Assembly (NCBI RefSeq): GCF_029623345.1
Contig: NZ_JAPYKH010000003.1
Span: forward strand, 1 to 64,000
Length of the DNA stretch: 64,000 nt
Direction: 5' to 3'
From: Sphingomonas phyllosphaerae
GTDB lineage: Bacteria > Pseudomonadota > Alphaproteobacteria > Sphingomonadales > Sphingomonadaceae
Position numbers and translations under genes: made by a program. Below the pieces are notes generated by a model, which saw only the letters and a program-made list of their open reading frames with translations, was not told the DNA's origin and did not search any database. Of this stretch, positions 1 through 8,220 are shown one piece after another (within the stretch, counting starts at the first letter, position 1; each line of letters starts with the position of its first letter).

Positions 1-271
1 GCGGGCGGAGGGCGCGGCGCTCGTCGCGGTCGATCTTGCCGTCGCCGTTGGCGTCGATCGCGGCGAAGCGGCGGTCGGCGTCGGCCGCAGCTTCCTCGCG
101 CGTCACCACGCCGTCGCGGTCGGCGTCGGCGGCGGTGAGCGGGTCGCGCGGTCCCATCGCCCCCGCGGGCGGCGCATCGGCCTGCGGGGCAGGCAGGTTC
201 TGCGCGAGCAGCGGCACGGCACCGGCGAGCGCGGCGGCGCCGAGCACCGCCGCGGAGAACAAGGTCTTCAT
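1..271 (-). CDS. EF-hand domain protein, secreted (partial, 3' end outside window)
   Basis: Only the first 90 codons are inside the window. Translation from the ATG at 271 starts with a short signal peptide (MKTLFSAAVLGAAALAGAVP...LAQ), so the protein should be periplasmic or secreted. Two EF-hand-like calcium loops follow a Pro/Ala-rich linker: DADRDGVVTREE and DANGDGKIDRDE, both with the D-x-D/N-x-D-G spacing. Small exported EF-hand proteins of this type are frequent in sphingomonads; calcium binding is likely but the biological role is unknown. The gene points away from the thioesterase gene beside it. Confidence 0.75.
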   Translation of the reverse strand, partial: MKTLFSAAVLGAAALAGAVPLLAQNLPAPQADAPPAGAMGPRDPLTAADADRDGVVTREEAAADADRRFAAIDANGDGKIDRDERRALRP

Positions 272-383
272 GGATACACCCCTCGACACATTCGACGCGG
301 CTCGGGCCCCGTCATTGTCGTGGCACTAGGCCGTGCGTGTCGCGCCGGAATGTCGAAGCGCCGGAATATTGTCGCGATTTGTA

Positions 384-1184
384 TCAGCCGAAGATCGCGA
401 CCGACTGGATCTGCTCGGCCACCGCACGGCCGTCCGCGTCCCAGATCGCCATCTGCTGCGACGAGGCGCCGTCGCGCGCGTGATCGGTGGCCGAGCGCAG
501 CAGCCACCAGCCGTCCCGCGTCGCCGGGGCGGGGGCGAGCAGGTTGAGCTGCCAGGTCATCGAGCTCACCGGCGCGCCGACGCCGAGCAGCCGCAGCGCC
601 GCGGGGGGCAGACAGTCGCCGATCGCCAGCAGCTCGACCTCGGGATGGAGGCCGTCGCGCTCGGCCAGCCGCGCCCAGCGCAGCCACGCCGCCGGATCGC
701 TTTGGCCGGGCGGGTCGACGAACTCGACATGGCGCGTGAACGCCACCTGGGGGTGACCGCCGCGCAGCACGCGGTCCTCGGGCGCGGGCGGCGCGACCGC
801 AGGCGCGGCGCCGCGCGCGTGCGCCAGCGCGTCGGGCAACGCACGCATGAAGACGAAGGTGCAGCGGACGCCGAGCCCGGCCTCGCCGCTCACCTCGGCC
901 GCGACGAAGGCGGCATTGCGCCCGCGACGCAGCAGCGTGGCGGAAACCGTCACCGCGCCGGCGAGCGGCCCGACGAACGCTACCTGCGTCGAGCGCAGCG
1001 GCGGCAGCCCGGGCTCAAGCTGGTGCGCCGCGTGCAGCGCCAGCGCCGCCGAGAGGCCGCCGAAGGCGGTGCGGCCCTGCTGCCAGTCGGGCGGGATCGC
1101 GCCGTGCCAGCGCGCCGCCTCGCCGTCGCGGACGAGCGCGGCGAGCAGCTGAGCGAGCGAGGTGGCGGCGGCGGGGTCGGTCAT
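384..1184 (-). CDS. TesB-like acyl-CoA thioesterase family protein
   Basis: This 266-residue protein resembles the acyl-CoA thioesterase II-like (double hotdog, 4HBT_3) family. The N-terminal hotdog has the typical 'QGRTAFGGLSAALALHAA' helix region, followed by RSTQVAFVGPL and TLLRRGRNAAFVAAEV strands. The second hotdog ends with 'DHARDGASSQQMAIWDADGRAVAE', the usual active-site neighbourhood. It probably hydrolyses acyl-CoA esters in the cytoplasm. The substrate cannot be read from sequence. It is a single gene, divergent from the cysteine hydrolase at 1315. Confidence 0.85.
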   Translation of the reverse strand: MTDPAAATSLAQLLAALVRDGEAARWHGAIPPDWQQGRTAFGGLSAALALHAAHQLEPGLPPLRSTQVAFVGPLAGAVTVSATLLRRGRNAAFVAAEVSGEAGLGVRCTFVFMRALPDALAHARGAAPAVAPPAPEDRVLRGGHPQVAFTRHVEFVDPPGQSDPAAWLRWARLAERDGLHPEVELLAIGDCLPPAALRLLGVGAPVSSMTWQLNLLAPAPATRDGWWLLRSATDHARDGASSQQMAIWDADGRAVAEQIQSVAIFG

Positions 1185-1314
1185 CGCGTCACGCTAGCCG
1201 CGGATCGCGACGGATCAATGCCGCGCGCCACCGCGGGGCGAGAAGAGTCGGTCTCGCGACACGTCGACACCCTAGGGCTCGCTATGAAGGAAACTGCGAC
1301 GACGAGGAGATGAC

Positions 1315-1824
1315 ATGAGGCGTACGCTGCTGGTGATCGACGTCCAGAACGCCTATTTCGCGCGCGGCGCGCTGCCGCTGTGGCGCGCCGAGGCGGTGGA
1401 GGAGCGGATCGTCACCGCGATCGCCGCGGCACAGGCGGCGGGCGATCAGGTCGTGCTGGTGCGCCACGTCGCCGCCGGCGGCCCCTTCGCCGAGGACGAG
1501 CCCGGCAGCGTGATCCGCCCCGCGATCATGGCGGTGGCGGGGGGCGCGGCGGTGATCACCAAGAGCTACCCCGACGCCTTCCAGGAGACCGATCTCGGCG
1601 CGCATTTGCTCGACACCGGCGAGCTCTTCGTTTGCGGCATGATGACGCAGAATTGCGTCACCTACACCGCGCTCGCGCCCGAGGCGACGGTGCTCGATCG
1701 GCGCGTCATCGGCGACCTGTGCACCGCGCCGACCGACTATGTCCATCAGGTCGCGCTCGCCGCGCTGGCCTCGAAGATCCCGGTCGTCACGGCGACCGAT
1801 ATATGGCCGACGCGGGAAGGGTGA
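1315..1824 (+). CDS. Cysteine hydrolase, isochorismatase family
   Basis: The 169-residue product has the isochorismatase/nicotinamidase-like fold with its full catalytic triad: Asp9 (LLVIDVQN), Lys83 (VITKSYPDAF) and Cys114 (GMMTQNCV). It is close to the small stand-alone cysteine hydrolases that cleave C-N bonds of amides or ureas; the exact substrate is not inferable. A good ribosome-binding site (GAGGAG, 1303-1308) supports the ATG at 1315. It stands alone, followed by a hairpin at 1832 and a 330-base non-coding stretch. Confidence 0.88.
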   Translation: MRRTLLVIDVQNAYFARGALPLWRAEAVEERIVTAIAAAQAAGDQVVLVRHVAAGGPFAEDEPGSVIRPAIMAVAGGAAVITKSYPDAFQETDLGAHLLDTGELFVCGMMTQNCVTYTALAPEATVLDRRVIGDLCTAPTDYVHQVALAALASKIPVVTATDIWPTREG

Positions 1825-1831
1825 GGGCGGG

Positions 1832-1851
1832 CCTTCCCGCTCCCGGGAAGG
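1832..1851 (+). terminator. Possible stem-loop after the cysteine hydrolase
   Basis: Seven perfect base pairs (CCTTCCC / GGGAAGG) around a six-base loop, eight bases past the stop codon. There is no T tract, so intrinsic termination is only a possibility. Confidence 0.3.
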
Positions 1852-1947
1852 TTGCCGCCGTGGAGGTGGGCGCTCGTGCTTGCACCGTGCAGGAGACGCG
1901 GCTCTGATGCGCGAGGGTCGGCGAGGAGCGCGCCGCCTAACACCCTC

Positions 1948-2057
1948 GTCATCCCGAACTTGTCGCCAAGCACAGGGGAGCCTTCGCGATTAACTTCTCT
2001 GCGGGAGCACCGTCTCCGATCGCGTATCAGTGAATTCCGGAACGGGCCCGACATGAC
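1948..2057. repeat. Degenerate intergenic repeat, GTCATCCCG...CATGAC type
   Basis: The 330-base gap between 1824 and 2155 holds no credible gene. Inside it, GTCATCCCGAACTTGTC begins at 1948 and the stretch closes with CCCGACATGAC at 2047-2057, so the ends are roughly inverted copies. The opening matches the element at 8016-8172 (GTCATCCTGAACTTGTT) and resembles the one at 40908. I read it as a decayed copy of a dispersed palindromic element. No promoter or RNA gene is evident. Confidence 0.45.
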
Positions 2058-2154
2058 GGCAGTAGGTGCAGGCCAAGAGCCAGCCAGGCGAGCGCCGGCG
2101 GCGGCATGCCTGCCTGAGCCGAGCTCCCCTTCTCGCGGAATGATCAATCCACCG

Positions 2155-2844
2155 TCACCGCGCGGCCTGGCCGAACAGCACGCGCCGCTCGTCCTCGCTC
2201 AACTCTGCCGGCTGCGCCTGCACGCGCGCGCCTTGCTCATAGGCGCGCACCACCGCGGGGCGCGCCTTGATCCGCGCGTGCCACGCCGCGACATTGGGGA
2301 AGTCGTTGATGTCCTGCCCTTGCGGCTCGGGTAGGATCCAGGGGAAGCAGGCCATGTCGGCGATGCTGTACTCGCCGCCCGCGACAAAGTCGCGACCCGC
2401 CAGTCGCCGCTCGAGCACGCCGTACAGCCGGTTGGTCTCCTTGAGGTAGCGCTCGATCGCGTAGGGCACGCGCTCGGGCGCGTAGCGGGTGAAATGGTGG
2501 TTCTGCCCCAGCATCGGGCCGAGCCCGCCGACCTGCCACATCAGCCACTCGAGCACCTCGACGTGCGCGCGCGGCGTCGCCCCGCCGAACTGCCCCGTCT
2601 TGTGCGCGAGATAGAGCAGGATCGCGCCGCTCTCGAACACGCTGACCGGCGCGCCGCCGTCTCTCGGCGCATGGTCGACGATCGCGGGCATGCGGTTGTT
2701 GGGCGAGATCGCCAGGAACTCGGGGCGGAACTGCTCGCCCTTGCCGATATTGACCGGGTGAAGGGTGTAATCGACCTCGGCCTCCTCCAGGAAGATCGTG
2801 ATCTTGTGCCCGTTCGGCGTGGGCCAGTAATGCAGGTCGATCAT
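2155..2844 (-). CDS. Glutathione S-transferase, nu-class/YfcG-like
   Basis: 229 residues with an N-terminal thioredoxin-like domain (residues 1-85) and an all-helical C-terminal domain. The N-terminus reads YWPTPNGHKITIFLEE: the Thr/Asn pair in TPNGHK is the site used by YfcG/Ure2p-like (nu-class) GSTs, which act as disulfide reductases rather than classical conjugating enzymes. 'SVFESGAILLYLA' is the usual glutathione gamma-glutamyl site. The ATG at 2844 overlaps the stop of the MFS gene by four bases (ATGA), so the two are cotranscribed and translationally coupled. An upstream in-frame extension runs over the MFS gene and is not real. Confidence 0.9.
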   Translation of the reverse strand: MIDLHYWPTPNGHKITIFLEEAEVDYTLHPVNIGKGEQFRPEFLAISPNNRMPAIVDHAPRDGGAPVSVFESGAILLYLAHKTGQFGGATPRAHVEVLEWLMWQVGGLGPMLGQNHHFTRYAPERVPYAIERYLKETNRLYGVLERRLAGRDFVAGGEYSIADMACFPWILPEPQGQDINDFPNVAAWHARIKARPAVVRAYEQGARVQAQPAELSEDERRVLFGQAAR

Positions 2845-4061
2845 CGCGCGTCTCCGTCGTGTGCGCGAAGGGTGGGGACGCCGACCGCCACGATCAATGC
2901 CGCCGCGCCGATCAGCGTACCCGCCACGACGAAGGCGAGCCCGTCGAAGCCGCGCCGCGCGCCCCAGGCGAGGCTCTGAGTCGCGATCAGCGGCCCGATC
3001 ACTGCGGCCACAGAGTTCATGCTGCCGAGGCCGCCCTGCAAGGCGCCCTGGCGGGTCGCATCGACCAGCCGGCTGAGCAGCCCGTTCAGCGCCGGCCACG
3101 CCAGAGCGCCCAGCGCGCCGACCAGGAAGAAGGCGTAAACCTGCCAGCCCTGCGTCACGAAGGCGTAGGCGAGCAGCGTCGCGGCGCCCGCCACCAGCCC
3201 GATCAGCGCGGCGCGCCGCTCGCCCAGCCGCGCCACCGCACGGCGCGTGAGGAAGAGCTGGACGAGCAGTTGGAGGAAGCCGACCCAGGCGAGGCTCCAT
3301 CCGATCGCCGCAGGGCTCCAGCCGAAGCGCAGCGTCGCCCAGAAGCTCCACACCGCCGGGTAGACGATGCCGCCGAGCTGCCACAGGAACCAGGCGAGCA
3401 GCAGCGGCGCGGCATTGCCCGCGGCGAACAGCGGGCGGAACGCGCCGATGACATGCGCGTCGCGCAGCCGAAACGGGCGGCGCTGCTCGCGACCTAGCGT
3501 CTCGGGCAGGAAGAGCAGCATCGCCAGCGCGTTGAGCGCGGCCAGCGCGGCGGCGAGCGCGAACGGCGCGCGCGCTCCCCAATGCGCCACCAGCCCGCCG
3601 AGCGCGGGTCCGACGATGAAGCCCAGCCCGAACGCCGCGCCGAGCAGGCCGTAGCCCGCGGCGCGCTGCTCGGGCGGAGTGACGTCCGCGATCACCGCGC
3701 CCGCGGGCCCGTAGCTCGCCCCCGCCGCGCCGGCGATGACGCGGCCGAGGAACAGCCAAGCGAGCGTCGGCGCGCCCGCCATCAGCGCATAGTCGAGCGC
3801 GAAGGCGACCATCGCCGCCACCAGCACCGGGCGCCGACCGAAGCGGTCGCCGAGGTTGCCCAGGATCGGCCCGGCGACAAATTGGGCCAGTGCGAAGGCG
3901 GCGAGCATCCACCCGCCGATCAGCGTGGCATGCGCCAGGTCGGTGTGGCCGAGCGCGACGATCAGCCCCGGCAGCACCGGCATGACGATGCCGAAACCGA
4001 TCACGTCGACCGTGACGGCGGCGAGGACGATCGGCACGGCGCGATGCGGGAAGCGGGGCAT
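2841..4061 (-). CDS. MFS transporter, TetA/TCR family
   Basis: A 406-residue, 12-helix major facilitator of the DHA1 drug:proton antiporter group. Helix 1 has the DVIGFGIVMPVLP signature of TetA-like transporters. MFS motif A follows in loop 2-3 as GNLGDRFGRRPV, and an antiporter-type motif C-like stretch (GFIVGPALGGL) is in helix 5. Export of a small hydrophobic compound is likely; tetracycline specificity cannot be concluded. It forms an operon with the downstream GST and is divergent from the AraC-type regulator at 4211, which is the natural candidate controller. Confidence 0.88.
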   Translation of the reverse strand: MPRFPHRAVPIVLAAVTVDVIGFGIVMPVLPGLIVALGHTDLAHATLIGGWMLAAFALAQFVAGPILGNLGDRFGRRPVLVAAMVAFALDYALMAGAPTLAWLFLGRVIAGAAGASYGPAGAVIADVTPPEQRAAGYGLLGAAFGLGFIVGPALGGLVAHWGARAPFALAAALAALNALAMLLFLPETLGREQRRPFRLRDAHVIGAFRPLFAAGNAAPLLLAWFLWQLGGIVYPAVWSFWATLRFGWSPAAIGWSLAWVGFLQLLVQLFLTRRAVARLGERRAALIGLVAGAATLLAYAFVTQGWQVYAFFLVGALGALAWPALNGLLSRLVDATRQGALQGGLGSMNSVAAVIGPLIATQSLAWGARRGFDGLAFVVAGTLIGAAALIVAVGVPTLRAHDGDAR

Positions 4062-4210
4062 GGCGGCATCATAGCGCGACGGGCGCGCGCTGTCGGCATG
4101 GCCAACAAGCTGATCTAAGTAAGAAGTATATGGGTCAAACCGGTACCAAGGCTTGCCCTCCGCGCCGGTCGCGGTAATGAGATGTAAATAAGGGTTGCTG
4201 GGGGGCGCCG

Positions 4211-5053
4211 GTGGGGGATCAGGAGAGCGTCGCGGTCGCTTATCACCGCCCGGGCGACGCCTTGACGCATCATGTCACGGGCTATCATCGCTTCGCCGCG
4301 CCGGTGGTGCCGGGGCACGTCTTCCACGATGCCTTCTTCCCCAGCGTCGCGACGATCCGGGTGACGCTGGCGGGTAGCCCGCCGTGGGCGCTGCGGATCG
4401 GCAGCCGCACCTATGATCCGATGCCGACCGTCGCGCTGACCGGGCCGACCAGCTACGCCGGCTATGTCACAAGCTCGGGCGGCACCCTGGTGGGCGCCGG
4501 TCTGCTGCCTTACGGTTGGGCACAGATGTTTGGCGGCGACGTGTCGCGGCTGTCGAACCGGGTCGTCCCGCTCGACGAGCTCGACCCCGGCGCCGAGATG
4601 CTGCGCGACGCGCTCGAGGCCGGCGAACCGTTCCAGCAGGTGTTCGACACCTGGCTCGAGGCGCGGTTGCAGCGCCGTCCCCCGGCCGATCCGCGGATCG
4701 ACCGGCTGTGTACGATGCTGCGCGATCCCGCCACGACGCGGATCGAGGCAGTGGCCGACGCGCTCGACATGACGCCACGCGCGCTCGCCGCGTTGACCCG
4801 CTTCAATTTTGGCTTCACCCCAAAGCTGTTGCTGCGGCGTACCCGCTTCCTGCGCGCGCTGAGCCTGGTGCTGACCCAACCCGACGCGGCGCCGCTGGCA
4901 TTGGAGGAGGCGGGTTATTGGGACCGCTCGCACTTCCTGCGCGACAGCCACCTCTTCCTCGGCTGCTCGGTACGCGAGTTCTCGCGCCGACGCGGCCCGC
5001 ACAACCAGCTTGCGATCCGCGCGCGGACCGAGGCGCTGGGCGAACCGGTGTAG
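4211..5053 (+). CDS. AraC-family transcriptional regulator
   Basis: 280 residues starting at a GTG codon. The C-terminal third carries the two helix-turn-helix motifs of AraC proteins: 'IEAVADALDMTPRALAALTRFNFG' and 'LALEEAGYWDRSHFLRDSHLFLGCSVREF'. The N-terminal half is a divergent ligand or dimerisation region without clear family. It is divergent from the MFS-GST operon across about 150 bases, so regulation of that operon in response to a transported compound is the simplest inference. The start could be moved slightly, as no strong ribosome-binding site decides it. Confidence 0.82.
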   Translation: MGDQESVAVAYHRPGDALTHHVTGYHRFAAPVVPGHVFHDAFFPSVATIRVTLAGSPPWALRIGSRTYDPMPTVALTGPTSYAGYVTSSGGTLVGAGLLPYGWAQMFGGDVSRLSNRVVPLDELDPGAEMLRDALEAGEPFQQVFDTWLEARLQRRPPADPRIDRLCTMLRDPATTRIEAVADALDMTPRALAALTRFNFGFTPKLLLRRTRFLRALSLVLTQPDAAPLALEEAGYWDRSHFLRDSHLFLGCSVREFSRRRGPHNQLAIRARTEALGEPV

Positions 5054-5137
5054 ATTGGAGGAGGCGGGGCCGTGCGGGATTGCCGAAGCGCAGCGTTCCT
5101 GAAGTGAGCGACGGAGAGTAGCAGCTTCGCTTGAAAA

Positions 5138-5220
5138 GCCGTGCTCCTGCGCACGCAGGAGCCCAGGGCCTCGAGCGTGGCCCCTGCCGCCATGGGCTCC
5201 GGCGTCCGCCGGAGCACGGC
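5138..5220. repeat. Extragenic palindrome, family A copy 1
   Basis: A 83-base element bounded by a perfect 10-base inverted repeat (GCCGTGCTCC at 5138-5147, GGAGCACGGC at 5211-5220), with two internal hairpins around CTCCTGCGCACGCAGGAG and CTCCGGCGTCCGCCGGAG. The same sequence recurs in the opposite orientation at 16724-16794, where GGCGGACGCCGGAGCCCA and GTGCGCAGGAGCACG are shared. It is a REP-like dispersed repeat between convergent genes. Confidence 0.7.
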
Positions 5221-5233
5221 CAGGTTCACTCGC

Positions 5234-6469
5234 TCACTCCCCGAGCAGACGGTCGTCGAACATGCCGAACAGCAGCGTCGAGGCATAGAGCCCTACCGCA
5301 CGCTCGCGTGCCATGGTCGAGGCCCATTTGCGCATGTCGAAGGCGGCGTTGAGCAACGCCATCAGTGCCTGGCTCGCGATCAGGCTGTCGACCGCGCGGA
5401 TCGTCCCCTCAGCGGCCCCGTCCATCAGCGTGCCGGCGAAGCGACGCGCGATCCGGGTGGAGCGGTCGACCATCTGCTGGCGCTCGCCCGACGGCAGACC
5501 GCTCAGCGCGGTGGTGCGCAGCAGCGAGCCGCTGTCGGAGAATTGCACCCGCACCAGCGTCGCCACCGCGTCGCACAGCCGTTGCCAGTGCGTGCCACCG
5601 CGCGCGTCGGCGCTGCGCTGCGCCGCCGCGATCGTGTCGAAGCTGCGGCGGTAGCAGGCCGCGACCAGATCGTCCTTGGCGTCGAGATGGTGGTAGAAGC
5701 TGCCCTTGGTCACGTTCAGCTCGGAGGCGATCCGCTGCACCGAGGCGCCGCGGTAGCCCAGTTCGTTGATCAGCCGCGTCGCCGCCAGCAGGAAGGCGTC
5801 ACGCCCCGGCACCGCGTCGTCGCGCTCGAGCGTCAGCGGGCGCGGCGCCCAGCGCGCATCCGTCCCGGCCAGGCCGTGGCGGAACAGGTCCATCAGCCGC
5901 TCGGCGGCGCGCGGATATTGGTCGGCGTCGTAGCGTGGCAGCCAGGCTGGCAGCCAGAACATGTTCTCCAGCAGCACGTGCGCGCGCGCACCGGCGAGGT
6001 CGACCGCGCCGCGCGCGCGCTGCTCGCCCCACAAAGCGCGGGTGCGGCGGAAGACCTCGCGCCAGCGCGCCATCAGCCGCGCGCGCACCGGCTCGTCCAT
6101 CGCACGCAGGTCGGAGAGCACCGCGAAGGCGCGTTCCTCGCCGCGCTCGATCCGGGCGAGCCGCGCGAGGTTGAGCGTGACGAGCTTCTCGACCCGATCG
6201 GACGGCGTCGCCTCGGTCGCGGCTTCGTCGAGCATCGCCAGCAGATAATCGAGCGTGTGCTCGAACGCGGCGGCGGCGAGGTCCTCCTTGCGCTTGAAAT
6301 AATAAGTGACGCTGGTGGTGTTGAGCCCGACGCGGCGTGCCACGTCGGCGAAGGTCATGCCCTTGGCGCTCTGCTCGTTGATCGCATCCGCCGCCGCGGC
6401 CAGGATCGCCTCGCGCTTTTCGCGGAAGCGCCGTGTCGCGGTGGCGTCGTCGGTCCTCACATCCCCCAT
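5234..6469 (-). CDS. Tandem-domain TetR/AcrR-family regulator
   Basis: The protein (411 residues from the ATG at 6469; an in-frame ATG at 6517 would add 16) contains two complete TetR DNA-binding domains in one chain. The first has '[27 protein letters not shown]' near the N-terminus; the second, about 230 residues later, has '[28 protein letters not shown]'. Each is followed by a helical ligand/dimerisation domain. TetR proteins normally have one such unit and dimerise, so this is a covalent pseudo-dimer. It is divergent from the acyl-CoA dehydrogenase gene, with a palindrome at 6559 between them, and probably represses the fatty/hydroxy-acid catabolic cluster. The ligand may be an acyl-CoA. 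Confidence 0.88.
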   Translation of the reverse strand: MGDVRTDDATATRRFREKREAILAAAADAINEQSAKGMTFADVARRVGLNTTSVTYYFKRKEDLAAAAFEHTLDYLLAMLDEAATEATPSDRVEKLVTLNLARLARIERGEERAFAVLSDLRAMDEPVRARLMARWREVFRRTRALWGEQRARGAVDLAGARAHVLLENMFWLPAWLPRYDADQYPRAAERLMDLFRHGLAGTDARWAPRPLTLERDDAVPGRDAFLLAATRLINELGYRGASVQRIASELNVTKGSFYHHLDAKDDLVAACYRRSFDTIAAAQRSADARGGTHWQRLCDAVATLVRVQFSDSGSLLRTTALSGLPSGERQQMVDRSTRIARRFAGTLMDGAAEGTIRAVDSLIASQALMALLNAAFDMRKWASTMARERAVGLYASTLLFGMFDDRLLGE

Positions 6470-6558
6470 GGCGCGATCGGTAGCACGTCGCTTTCGAAGA
6501 TACAGTCCCCTTTTCATTCAGCTGGATCGTAACTGCGGCGCCGAGATCAAGCGCGCTT

Positions 6559-6574
6559 TACCGAAAACGCGGTA
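6559..6574. promoter_or_regulatory. Candidate operator between tandem TetR gene and acyl-CoA dehydrogenase
   Basis: TACCG-N6-CGGTA inverted repeat lying 41 bases before the dehydrogenase ATG and 90 bases before the regulator start. A small palindrome in a divergent TetR intergenic region is the expected place for an operator. The arms are only five bases, so chance is not excluded. Confidence 0.35.
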
Positions 6575-6614
6575 TGGCCTAAGCCCGATCATTACCGCAG
6601 AGGAGAGGGTGGCG

Positions 6615-7901
6615 ATGGACTTCACGCTGAGCGAGCGCGAAACCTTTTTCCGCGACCGCGTCCGCGCCTTCATCGCGCGCCATATCGCGCCGCGCGACCA
6701 CGAGTACGAGCAGCAGCTCGGCAGCGGCGAGCGCTGGAAGGTCATCCCGGTCATCGAGGAGGTCAAGCGCGCCGCGCGCGCCGAGGGGCTGTGGAACTTC
6801 TTCATGCCGCCGCACTCGGGTCAGCAGCACGTCGACGACAGCTTTGCGTTTCAGGGCACGCAGCTGACCAACCTCGAATATGCGCTGTGCGCCGAGGAAA
6901 TGGGGCGGATCGGCTGGGCAAGCGAGTGTTTCAACTGCTCCGCCCCCGACACCGGCAACATGGAGGTGCTCCACCGCTATGGCACGCGCGCGCAGAAGGA
7001 CGCTTGGCTGCGCCCGCTGATGGACGGCGAGATCCGCTCGGTCTTCCTGATGACCGAGCCCACGGTCGCCTCCTCCGACGCGACCAACATCGAGACCCGG
7101 ATCGAGCGCGACGGCGACCATTATGTAATCAACGGACGCAAATGGTGGTCGTCAGGGGTGGGCGACCCGCGCTGCAAGATCGGCATCCTGATGGGCAAGA
7201 CCAGCTTGGAGGGCTCGCGCCACCAGCAACAGAGCCAGGTGCTGGTGCCGCTCGACACGCCGGGCGTGAAGGTCGAGCGGCTGCTCTCGGTCTACGGCTA
7301 TGATCACGCCCCCCACGGCCACGGCGAGGTGAGCTTCACCGACGTGCGCGTCCCGGTGGAGAACGTGCTGCTGGGCGAGGGACGCGGCTTCGAGATCGCG
7401 CAGGGGCGGCTCGGGCCCGGGCGGATCCACCATTGCATGCGCACGATCGGCGTCGCCGAGGTGGCGATCGAGAAAATGGCGCGGCGGCTGCTCTCCCGCG
7501 TCGCCTTCGGCAAGCGGATTGCGGATCACAGCGTGTGGGAACAACGGATCGCGCGCGCGCGGATCGACATCGAGATGACCCGGCTGCTCTGCCTCAAGGC
7601 CGCGGACATGATGGACCGAGCGGGGAACAAGGCGGCGCAGCAGGAGATCGCGATGATCAAGGTGCAGGCGCCGACGATGGCATTGCAGATCCTCGACGAT
7701 GCGATCCAGGCGTTCGGCGGCGCCGGCGTGGCGGACGATGCGGGGCTGGCGCACGCCTGGGCCTCGGTGCGGACGCTGCGCTTCGCCGACGGACCCGACG
7801 AGGTGCATTGTCGCGCGATCGCACGGCATGAGTTCGGTAAGTACGGTGAGGGCGGCGGACGGGGGGCGCCGTCGAGCGGCGACGTCGGAGTGAGCCGGTG
7901 A
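6615..7901 (+). CDS. Acyl-CoA dehydrogenase family protein (ACAD10/11-like)
   Basis: 428 residues with the full ACAD layout: N-terminal helical domain (1-130), a beta domain with '[25 protein letters not shown]' for FAD contact, and a C-terminal helical domain with '[11 protein letters not shown]' and the C-terminal RHEFGKY. The long N-terminal domain and overall pattern are those of the ACAD10/ACAD11 group rather than short-chain beta-oxidation enzymes. A kinase of the type fused to this domain in animals is encoded two genes downstream. The ATG at 6615 follows GAGGAGAG. The frame is open upstream to 6306 but that part is antisense to the regulator gene. In this family the enzyme acts on 4-phosphoryloxy-acyl-CoA or ordinary acyl-CoA. 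Confidence 0.9.
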   Translation: MDFTLSERETFFRDRVRAFIARHIAPRDHEYEQQLGSGERWKVIPVIEEVKRAARAEGLWNFFMPPHSGQQHVDDSFAFQGTQLTNLEYALCAEEMGRIGWASECFNCSAPDTGNMEVLHRYGTRAQKDAWLRPLMDGEIRSVFLMTEPTVASSDATNIETRIERDGDHYVINGRKWWSSGVGDPRCKIGILMGKTSLEGSRHQQQSQVLVPLDTPGVKVERLLSVYGYDHAPHGHGEVSFTDVRVPVENVLLGEGRGFEIAQGRLGPGRIHHCMRTIGVAEVAIEKMARRLLSRVAFGKRIADHSVWEQRIARARIDIEMTRLLCLKAADMMDRAGNKAAQQEIAMIKVQAPTMALQILDDAIQAFGGAGVADDAGLAHAWASVRTLRFADGPDEVHCRAIARHEFGKYGEGGGRGAPSSGDVGVSR

Positions 7902-8015
7902 GGGTTGCGGGGGCGCCAGCTTGCCGCTTGTTCCGGCGTCGTGCTGCGACTGGCTTGAAAGTCGCCGTTCCGCGATCGTCCGGAGCGAAATTGTGCGTCG
8001 CCCTTCCTTGCTGCG

Positions 8016-8172
8016 GTCATCCTGAACTTGTTCCAGGATCCACCGTCCCGCGAGCGCCGCGGGTTCCAGGAACGTGGCGCCGTGGTGTTCGCGCGAGAAC
8101 GTGTCCCCCGGACACGATCTTGGCTCGCTGGGGGCGAGCCAAAGCGCGAACACGAAACGAGTCCGGGATGAC
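8016..8172. repeat. Structured intergenic repeat with nested hairpins
   Basis: The 319-base gap between 7901 and 8221 holds no gene but a 157-base element. Its ends are GTCATCC (8016) and GGATGAC (8166-8172). Inside, GTGTTCGCGC (8085-8094) pairs perfectly with GCGCGAACAC (8144-8153) and encloses two further perfect hairpins: GTGTCC/GGACAC (8101-8115) and TTGGCTCG/CGAGCCAA (8120-8142). The result would be a three-way junction. The start resembles the repeat at 1948. Function unknown. Confidence 0.6.
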
Positions 8173-8220
8173 GCTAAGCGATGCGGGACCGTCAGCATCC
8201 TTCTCTGGCGGCGCTCACCC

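Noticed and set aside
2845..3912. Extension of the GST reading frame upstream over the MFS gene
   Set aside because: GST homology begins exactly at the ATG at 2844, and the upstream part is antisense-like Arg-rich sequence in a different frame of the transporter gene.
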